Source of the DNA: Bacteroidales bacterium | GTDB taxonomy: Bacteria; Bacteroidota; Bacteroidia; Bacteroidales; P3 | Direction of reading: 5' to 3' | DNA: 64,000 nt | NCBI GenBank assembly: GCA_017645585.1 | Contig: JAGCOF010000035.1 | Coordinates: 1-64,000 of the forward strand | Part shown: in pieces, positions 29,276 through 35,117 of the stretch | Layout: every line of letters begins with the position of its first letter | Numbering within the stretch: the first letter of the stretch is position 1 | The notes under the pieces: model-generated | What the model was told of the DNA's origin: nothing | Database searches by the model: none | The model's input: only the letters and a program-made list of their open reading frames with translations | Program-made: the position numbers and the translations under genes

Positions 29276-30144
29276 TTCTGTCTCTTGTATGCCTTCATGG
29301 TGTTCTGCAGCAGGCTCACGATGGTCAGCGGTCCCACACCGCCGGGGACAGGCGTCACCCAGCTGCATTTGTGATCCACCTCCGAGTGCTTCACGTCGCC
29401 AATAACGCGATAGCCGTTCTTCTTCGTGGCGTCCTCCACACGGTGGATGCCCACATCGACCACCACGGCGCCCTCCTTCACCATATCGGCCGTCACAAAC
29501 TCGGCCCTTCCGATGGCCACCACCAGAATGTCGGCCTGTCGGGTCAGCTCCTTGAGGTTCTGCGTCTTGCTGTGGCACATGGTCACCGTGCAGTCAAAGC
29601 CCTTACGGCTCAGCAGGTTAGCCACCGGCGTGCCCACGATGTTCGAGCGTCCGATGACGACACAATGCTTGCCGGCCGTCTCGATACCGTAGCGCTGCAG
29701 CAGGGTGCAGATGCCCATCGGCGTAGCCGGAGGGAAGCACTCCTCGCCCAGCACCATGCGGCCCACATTCACCGGCGTGAAGCCGTCCACATCCTTGTCG
29801 GGCGAGATGGCGTTGATGACCTTCTGCTCGTTGATATGCTTGGGCAGCGGCAGCTGCACAATGAAGCCGTCGATATCGGGGTCGTTGTTCAGGAACTCGA
29901 TGGTCTCCAGCAGTTGCTTCTCGGTGGTCGTCTCGCTCATGCGGTAGACGCTCGAGGTGAAGCCCACCTCATGGCTAGCCTTCTCCTTGTTGGCCACATA
30001 GGTCATGCTGGCGCCGTCGGTGCCCACGATTACAGCGGCCAAGTGGGGCGCACGGTGTCCCTGAGTGGTCAACCCACGCACCTCATTGGCTATCTCTTCC
30101 TTGATTTGCAAAGCCAACGCCTTGCCATCCAATAATTGTACCAT
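29272..30144 (-). CDS. folD: Methylenetetrahydrofolate dehydrogenase / cyclohydrolase FolD
   Basis: Bifunctional one-carbon enzyme converting methylene-THF to formyl-THF. The 290-residue product has YVANKEKASHEVGF with the catalytic lysine, DGFIVQLPLPKHI, GRSNIVGTPVANLL and PVPGGVGPLTI. The ATG at 30144 begins MVQLLDGKALA; a longer frame upstream is repeat-derived. Confidence 0.96.
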   Translation of the reverse strand: MVQLLDGKALALQIKEEIANEVRGLTTQGHRAPHLAAVIVGTDGASMTYVANKEKASHEVGFTSSVYRMSETTTEKQLLETIEFLNNDPDIDGFIVQLPLPKHINEQKVINAISPDKDVDGFTPVNVGRMVLGEECFPPATPMGICTLLQRYGIETAGKHCVVIGRSNIVGTPVANLLSRKGFDCTVTMCHSKTQNLKELTRQADILVVAIGRAEFVTADMVKEGAVVVDVGIHRVEDATKKNGYRVIGDVKHSEVDHKCSWVTPVPGGVGPLTIVSLLQNTMKAYKRQK

Positions 30145-30152
30145 ATCTTTAG

Positions 30153-30180
30153 GTGAAAAGTGAAAGGTGAAAAGTGAAAC
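30153..30180. repeat. 7-bp array (GTGAAAN x4) at a gene junction
   Basis: Four 7-bp units lie between folD and the four-helix-bundle gene, both on the minus strand. Confidence 0.9.
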
Positions 30181-30184
30181 GAAA

Positions 30185-30544
30185 TCACACTCCACCGTTT
30201 GTTTTTTTCTTTTTTATTGTTGATGTTAACATTGCAATCAGTTCAGACAAGTCTTTCTCCAACGACACACTCTCTTTTTCTTCCAAATATCCTGTCAATC
30301 TCAATAATTCAAACCAATAATGTGTTTCGTCCGCTTCCTTCAGTGCTATAGCATGTTTACTAATAAAATCCGCATCACTCTGTGCATTCCTGCTTTCTGC
30401 TATATTAGCCCCAATGCTGGTACCGCTCCTCAAAACCTGTTTACTCAAAACATATTCCTGCCTCTCTATTGTCAAACTCTTATATAACCCCACACATCGA
30501 ACAGCAAACGCCAAACTCTTTTCCTGTAATAAACTCCTACTCAT
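30185..30544 (-). CDS. Four-helix-bundle protein (23S rRNA IVS-protein family)
   Basis: A 119-residue helical protein of the family first noted in 23S rRNA intervening sequences (LYKSLTIERQEYVLSKQVLRS, given as YVLSKQVLRSGTSIGANIAE; HYWFELLRLTGYL). The molecular role is unknown; homologues often occur as short accessory genes. It is AT-richer than its neighbours and is bounded on both sides by 7-bp arrays, which suggests insertion into the folD/ffh junction. Confidence 0.85.
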   Translation of the reverse strand: MSRSLLQEKSLAFAVRCVGLYKSLTIERQEYVLSKQVLRSGTSIGANIAESRNAQSDADFISKHAIALKEADETHYWFELLRLTGYLEEKESVSLEKDLSELIAMLTSTIKKKKTNGGV

Positions 30545-30582
30545 TATTAACTATTTTTATACCATTTTGTTGCATCCACCAC

Positions 30583-30610
30583 CTTTCACCTCTCACCTTT
30601 CACCTCTCAC
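30583..30610. repeat. 7-bp array (CTTTCAC/CTCTCAC) running into ffh
   Basis: Four units; the last covers the stop codon of ffh (30607-30609), so the end of ffh is read from repeat sequence. Confidence 0.9.
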
Positions 30611-31926
30611 CTTCTCTTTCCCATCGGCAGTTTTCCGCCGTTCTTGTTTACCATTTTCATCATCTTGCGCGTGTCCTCAAACTGCTTGAGGAAGCGGTTG
30701 AGCTCCTGTATCGAGCGGCCGCTGCCGGCGGCGATGCGCTGCTTGCGGCTGCCGTTGAGGCAGCTGGGGTTGCGACGCTCATAGGGCGTCATCGCGCCAA
30801 TCATGGCCTCGATGGGCACAAAGGCGTCGTCGCCAATCTCCACATTCTTGGTCAGCTTGTCCATCCCCGGAATCATGCCCATCAGGTCCTTCATCGAGCC
30901 CATCTTCTTCACCTGTGCCACCTGCGACAGAAAGTCCTCTAAGTTATACTCGTTGCGCATCAAGCGCTTGGAAATCTTGCGGGCTTCGGCCTCGTCATAC
31001 TGCTCCTGGGCGCGCTCCACAAGACTCACCACATCGCCCATGCCGAGGATGCGGTTGGCCATACGGTCGGGGTGGAACACATCGAGGGCGTCCATCTTCT
31101 CGCCGACACCCACAAACTTGATGGGCTTCTGCACCGTGTAGCGGATGGTCAACGCCGCACCGCCACGGGTGTCGCCGTCGAGCTTGGTCAGCACCACGCC
31201 GTCGAAGTCTATCCTGTCATTGAAGGCCTTGGCCGTGTTGACGGCATCCTGACCGGTCATCGAGTCGACCACAAAGAGGGTCTCCTGCGGCTGCAGCTCG
31301 CGCTTCAGGGCGGCAATCTCGTTCATCATCTCCTCGTCCACCGCCAGACGGCCGGCCGTATCGACAATCACCACATTGACACCCTTCAGCTTGGCCTCCT
31401 TGATGGCATTCTTCGCAATCTGCACGGGGTCTTTCGAGCCTTCCTCGGTATAGACAGGCACACCGATCTGCTGGCCGAGCGTCTGCAGCTGACTGATAGC
31501 GGCGGGACGGTAGACGTCGCCGGCCACCAGCATCACATTCTTGGCGCGCTTGGTGCGCAGCATATTGGCCAGCTTGGCGCTGAAGGTCGTCTTACCCGAA
31601 CCCTGCAAGCCTGCGATAAGCACCACCGCAGGGCTGCCCTTGATATTGATTTCGGCAGCCTCCGAACCCATCAGCTCCACCAGCTTCTCGTGCACAATCT
31701 TCACCATCAGCTGGCCGGGTTCGATGCTCTGTATCACATTGCGGCCCATAGCCTCGGCCTTCACCTTGTCGGTAAACTCCTTGGCGATGGGATAGCTCAC
31801 ATCGGCGTCCAGCAGGGCCTTGCGCACCTCCTTGACGGTCTCCGCCACATTGATATCGGTAATCGAGCCCTTGCCACGAAGGGTATGTAACGCTTTCTCT
31901 ATCTTACCACTAAGGTTCTCAAACAT
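30607..31926 (-). CDS. ffh: Signal recognition particle protein Ffh
   Basis: The SRP54 GTPase that targets membrane and secreted proteins. The 439-residue product has the N domain (MFENLSGKIEKAL), G domain (Walker A GLQGSGKTTFSAKLA, DTAGRLAVDEE, TKLDGDTRGGAAL) and a methionine-rich M domain. The ATG at 31926 is supported by a -7 box at 31953-31960; an upstream in-frame extension is not conserved. Confidence 0.96.
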   Translation of the reverse strand: MFENLSGKIEKALHTLRGKGSITDINVAETVKEVRKALLDADVSYPIAKEFTDKVKAEAMGRNVIQSIEPGQLMVKIVHEKLVELMGSEAAEINIKGSPAVVLIAGLQGSGKTTFSAKLANMLRTKRAKNVMLVAGDVYRPAAISQLQTLGQQIGVPVYTEEGSKDPVQIAKNAIKEAKLKGVNVVIVDTAGRLAVDEEMMNEIAALKRELQPQETLFVVDSMTGQDAVNTAKAFNDRIDFDGVVLTKLDGDTRGGAALTIRYTVQKPIKFVGVGEKMDALDVFHPDRMANRILGMGDVVSLVERAQEQYDEAEARKISKRLMRNEYNLEDFLSQVAQVKKMGSMKDLMGMIPGMDKLTKNVEIGDDAFVPIEAMIGAMTPYERRNPSCLNGSRKQRIAAGSGRSIQELNRFLKQFEDTRKMMKMVNKNGGKLPMGKRR

Positions 31927-31952
31927 AGTCAACCGTGCATTTTTTTCCGTTG

Positions 31953-31960
31953 CAAATATA
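31953..31960 (-). promoter_or_regulatory. Predicted -7 box for ffh
   Basis: Reads TATATTTG on the minus strand, 26 bp before the ffh ATG. A second match (TACTTTTG) is at 32002-32009. Confidence 0.55.
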
Positions 31961-32001
31961 CGATTTTTTTTTGAATTACAGCCCCCGATCCAAAACAATT
32001 G

Positions 32002-32009
32002 CAAAAGTA
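32002..32009 (-). promoter_or_regulatory. Second predicted -7 box upstream of ffh
   Basis: TACTTTTG on the minus strand, a consensus match 75 bp from the ffh ATG. It may act as an alternative start. Confidence 0.45.
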
Positions 32010-32092
32010 CTAAAAAACACGATTATCGGTGATTTGTGTAACATTTTTCACACAACTCACTGTCTCCAAGAACCTTCCTATGTCTTCTATAA

Positions 32093-32147
32093 GGGTTGAG
32101 TAAGGGTTGAGTAGGGGTTGAGTAAGGTCTGAGTAAGGTCTGAGTAA
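32093..32147. repeat. 11-bp direct array (GGGTTGAGTAA x5)
   Basis: Five 11-bp units in direct order without an inverted half (GGGTTGAGTAA three times, then GGTCTGAGTAA twice), 84 bp upstream of the distal ffh -7 box. Confidence 0.93.
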
Positions 32148-32158
32148 GGTTCCCACCC

Positions 32159-32207
32159 TAAACTTTAAACCTTAAACCCTAATTCTCGTATATCGTATAT
32201 CGTGTTT
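32159..32207. repeat. 7-bp array adjoining the 11-bp array
   Basis: Seven 7-bp units: TAAACTT, TAAACCT, TAAACCC, TAATTCT, then CGTATAT twice and CGTGTTT. It ends close to the truncation point of the hsdM remnant. Confidence 0.85.
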
Positions 32208-32222
32208 TGCATTTGAAAATGA

Positions 32223-32801
32223 CATTTGTCGAACGGCGCTCTGAGTGCCGACAGCACCGAACTGGCCATCCGTCGCAAACTCATCGAGAACGACAAGGTG
32301 GAGGCCATCGTTATCCTTCCGCGCAACCTCTTTTACTCTACCGATATCAGCGTGACGCTCTGGATACTGAACAACAACAAGAAAGCCCGTGTGGTGACAA
32401 AGAACGGAGTGGAAATCCACTACCGCGACCGCGAGGGCGAAATCCTCTTTATGGACCTGCGCCAGATGGGTGTGCCGTTCGAAAAGAAATACGTGGAACT
32501 CGACCAAGCCACGCGCGACACCGTCACCCGCACCTACCACTGCTGGCAACAGGAGGGCTACGAGCAGACCTACAAGGACACGCCCGAATACTGCCACTCC
32601 GCCAAACGCGAGGAAGTGGAGCAGAAAGGCTGGAGCCTTGTACCCAGCAAATACATCGAGTTCCTCAACCGCGACGAGCAGATAGACTTCGACACGAAGA
32701 TGCGACAACTGCAAACCGAGCTACACGACCTGCTGCAACAAGAGGAAGAAAGCACCAAAGAGCTGAAAGGATTGTTTGAGAAGATGGGATATAAAATTTG
32801 A
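32223..32801 (+). pseudogene. hsdM: 3' remnant of type I restriction-modification methylase HsdM
   Basis: About 190 residues equal the C-terminal part of HsdM/N6-adenine methylases: SNGALSADSTELAIRRKLIE, VEAIVILPRNLFYSTDIS and LWILNNNKKARV. The SAM-binding motif I and NPPY motif are missing and a stop codon (32220-32222) closes the frame just upstream. The remaining frame starts with TTG, so it is a truncated gene. The break lies beside a 7-bp array. A fic gene and an hsdS fragment follow on the same strand. Confidence 0.88.
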
Positions 32802-32808
32802 CAATATT

Positions 32809-32841
32809 TGATAATTTTGCAAGAATTATCAAGAATTATCA
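32809..32841. promoter_or_regulatory. Possible operator before fic
   Basis: TGATAATT (32809-32816) is an exact inverse of AATTATCA at 32824-32831 and 32834-32841, the last two being 10 bp apart. The group ends 12 bp before the fic -7 box, a suitable place for a repressor, possibly the winged-helix domain of Fic itself. Confidence 0.5.
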
Positions 32842-32852
32842 AATAATATTCG

Positions 32853-32860
32853 TATCTTTG
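32853..32860 (+). promoter_or_regulatory. Predicted -7 box for fic
   Basis: TATCTTTG matches TAnnTTTG and lies 23 bp before the fic ATG. Confidence 0.6.
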
Positions 32861-32883
32861 CATTTCAAAACAGTGGAAAAGAT

Positions 32884-34191
32884 ATGATAGAAACTCCCCC
32901 AAAAACCAGAGACAGAGCCTGTTTCGATTTCATTACAGGCAATGTCGATAGTGCTATTTATCCATTAGTAGACAAAATAAATGACGAATATGAGTATTGG
33001 GATAAGGTCAAATACAAGAAACCTTTACCCAAAGGAATAACCCCGGAAATACTATGGTCTTACGTCAAGGCATCGCGCCTACAGGGAAGAATGTCCATCT
33101 GGCCCAAATATGGTGTAAAACTTCAGGTCACCAACCAGATGCAACGCTTCTGCCACGAGTTTGATATGCAATTTGGCAGTTTCTTTGAGAGTGACACTCC
33201 CGCAGCCAAAGTCGAAAAAATGCAGTATCAGACCTATTCACGGATGGAAGAGGCCATCTATTCCAGCATGATGGAAGGGGCGTCCACAACACGCAGGATA
33301 GCAAAAGAGATGTTGGTGAGGGGCATTTCGCCCAAGGACAAGTCCCAGCAGATGATATACAACAACTATCAGACCATGCAATATATCGCCCAACACAAGG
33401 ACGATCCTCTGACAGAAGAAAGATTGCTGTATATACATGACCTTATGACCCACAAGACATTGAAGAACGAGGCTGATGCTGGCAGATTCAGGATTGACGA
33501 GGACAATATCGTCATTCAGAATGAATTGACAGGCGACATTGTCTTCACGCCTCCTGTTGCCTCCGATATAAAGCAGTTCGTCAAAGAGCTGTGCCATTTT
33601 TTCAACAGCAGCGACAAAGGTCCATTTATCCACCCTATTATTCGCGGCATCATTGTCCATTATATGATTGCTTATGTCCATCCCTTCGTTGATGGCAACG
33701 GCCGTACCGCCAGAGCTCTCTTCTATTGGTATATGATGCGCGAAGGATACCAACTGACGGAGTATATGTCTATCTCCAGAATGATTATGGAGTCAAAGAC
33801 AAGCTACGAATATGCCTATCGTTATGCCGAATTGGATGACAACGACATCGGCTATTTTGTAGCATACAATTTACGCATCTTGGGCCGTTCCTATCAGAAG
33901 CTGAAAGAGTATGTCAATCGGAAACAGCAGGAGAAGCGGGCTGCAAAAACCCTGATGACCAAAGGCGGCATTAGTGAGCGGCAATCCATGATATTGCAGC
34001 ATTTCCACGACAACCCCGACGATATTTTAACGGTCAAGGATGTGGAAAGAAATCTGGCGGTGACAACAATGACAGCACGAAAAGACCTGTCGTTGTTGGT
34101 TGAGGCTGGGTATCTTGAAGAAATCCAGATAAACAATGTGAAACGTGGTTATATCCGTGGAAGTCAATTTGAAGAGTTAGTTGGAAAATAA
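32884..34191 (+). CDS. Fic family AMP-transferase with N-terminal inhibitory motif and C-terminal winged helix
   Basis: The 435-residue protein contains the full Fic core HPFVDGNGRTAR (266-277) and the inhibitory helix motif S127xxxE131G132 (SSMMEG), which in class II Fic proteins blocks ATP binding. The last about 70 residues (DILTVKDVERNLAVTTMTARKDLSLLVEAG) form a DeoR-like winged helix. Fic enzymes transfer AMP to target proteins. Its place between hsdM and hsdS fragments matches type I R-M loci of Bacteroidetes that carry a Fic gene. It appears intact while the R-M genes around it are eroded. Confidence 0.92.
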   Translation: MIETPPKTRDRACFDFITGNVDSAIYPLVDKINDEYEYWDKVKYKKPLPKGITPEILWSYVKASRLQGRMSIWPKYGVKLQVTNQMQRFCHEFDMQFGSFFESDTPAAKVEKMQYQTYSRMEEAIYSSMMEGASTTRRIAKEMLVRGISPKDKSQQMIYNNYQTMQYIAQHKDDPLTEERLLYIHDLMTHKTLKNEADAGRFRIDEDNIVIQNELTGDIVFTPPVASDIKQFVKELCHFFNSSDKGPFIHPIIRGIIVHYMIAYVHPFVDGNGRTARALFYWYMMREGYQLTEYMSISRMIMESKTSYEYAYRYAELDDNDIGYFVAYNLRILGRSYQKLKEYVNRKQQEKRAAKTLMTKGGISERQSMILQHFHDNPDDILTVKDVERNLAVTTMTARKDLSLLVEAGYLEEIQINNVKRGYIRGSQFEELVGK

Positions 34192-34194
34192 GCA

Positions 34195-34278
34195 ATGGGC
34201 ACAGAATATCATAGATTAGGCGACTATATCAGACCTGTGGTTGTCCGCACCGAACTTGTGGGGTATGTTGTCGGGTAA
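34195..34278 (+). pseudogene. hsdS: 5' remnant of type I specificity subunit HsdS
   Basis: Starting 3 bp after fic, this 27-codon frame begins MGTEYHRLGDYIRPV, which resembles the usual N terminus of HsdS, and then runs into a 12-bp repeat and a stop. No further HsdS sequence is seen. Together with the hsdM remnant it shows the locus was truncated at both ends. The call rests on a short match. Confidence 0.6.
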
Positions 34279-34302
34279 CTTGTGGGGGTAGTTGTGGGGG
34301 TG
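34256..34302. repeat. 12-bp array (TTGTGGGGGTAG type)
   Basis: TTGT recurs at 34256, 34268, 34280 and 34292 with G-rich spacers. The array starts inside the hsdS remnant, apparently replacing the lost sequence. Confidence 0.8.
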
Positions 34303-34511
34303 TTAAATTGGATTGTACTCGTCAAAATTCAAATATCCGTCCTTATCATCGCTCATCTTTTATTATTCTTTTGCCAAGTTACAGATTTCTCACCTGTTCT
34401 AACACTATCGAAGTATTAGGCAACCATCAGCTGGCCACAAAATGTAGTCATTTTATTAGTTCTTATTGCAAAACCAATCACTTAACAAAATTCCACACAT
34501 TTAGGAATTAG
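34303..34511. other. Gene-poor AT-rich spacer
   Basis: No convincing gene. A 67-codon open frame is present but has no signal, motif or family resemblance. This is the point where the eroded R-M locus meets the end of the next, oppositely oriented operon. Confidence 0.5.
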
Positions 34512-34664
34512 CTATTTCCCTTTTGTTTGACTACCGCTTGAAGGCTGAGGTTTAGGCTGTGGGGATTTGCTCTCTTGTATTTTTTCTTTAGCAATGGGTT
34601 TAGGCACTGGAGATGCTGACAGCTTTTCTGTGCGTAAAACGCTTTTATCATTGTCTTTTTCCAT
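34512..34664 (-). CDS. Small Pro/Lys-rich protein, unknown function
   Basis: A 50-codon frame starting MEKDNDKSVLRTEKLSASP. It has no hydrophobic segment and alternates Pro, Lys, Gln and Ser, so it is probably disordered. The ATG is 7 bp after the upstream membrane-protein stop, which suggests a third gene of the R-M operon. Too little is present to assign a role. Confidence 0.45.
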   Translation of the reverse strand: MEKDNDKSVLRTEKLSASPVPKPIAKEKIQESKSPQPKPQPSSGSQTKGK

Positions 34665-34671
34665 AGTTATA

Positions 34672-35100
34672 TTATTTTATGTTTGCATACAGATAAATTC
34701 CAGCCAGAATAAATCCTCCAAGGATTAGCAAAACAGAAATGATGGATATAGCAAGAAGGGTGCAGTTTCCATTTTTTATCGTTTCTCTAATAGCTGTGTC
34801 ATCATCATCCGTAGAACTCACCAATTGGGATATTTGGTCGAATTGTTTTTGATGGTTTTTGGTTGCAATAAAATGATAGAATATATTGAGAAGAATAGAA
34901 ATTACAAATAGTATAATAGCCAGCATGGCTAAAACTACACGCTGGTGCTTCTCTGTGAAACTCAGGGTACCTATAATCAGCGCTATGGCCCCTGAACTTA
35001 CAGCAAACAGTTTTGTATCTATCTTTTCCTCGGAATCAAAATCCGCCTTCTGTAAATCCGGCCAATATTCTGTTAGCCAATAATCTTTTATTTCATTCAT
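34672..35100 (-). CDS. Small three-helix membrane protein next to the type IIG-like gene
   Basis: A 142-residue product with an N-terminal soluble part (about 30 residues), a pair of membrane helices (about 31-48 and 54-78), a polar Asp-rich stretch (SSTDDDDTAIRE) and a third helix (112-138). This two-plus-one layout recalls small membrane proteins found in defence loci, but I see no family signature. It begins 17 bp after the R-M gene on the same strand. The low GC content matches the island. Confidence 0.6.
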   Translation of the reverse strand: MNEIKDYWLTEYWPDLQKADFDSEEKIDTKLFAVSSGAIALIIGTLSFTEKHQRVVLAMLAIILFVISILLNIFYHFIATKNHQKQFDQISQLVSSTDDDDTAIRETIKNGNCTLLAISIISVLLILGGFILAGIYLYANIK

Positions 35101-35117
35101 ATTTGTTGTATTGGTTA

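Noticed and set aside
30185..30544. 23S rRNA intervening sequence
   Set aside because: The protein is of that family, but no rRNA sequence flanks it; it lies between folD and ffh.
32207..32779. Alternative 190-codon frame over the hsdM remnant
   Set aside because: Arg/Pro-rich shadow frame; the other frame matches HsdM.
34308..34511. 67-codon plus-strand open frame after the hsdS remnant
   Set aside because: No recognisable domain, signal or ribosome-binding context; probably chance in AT-rich DNA.
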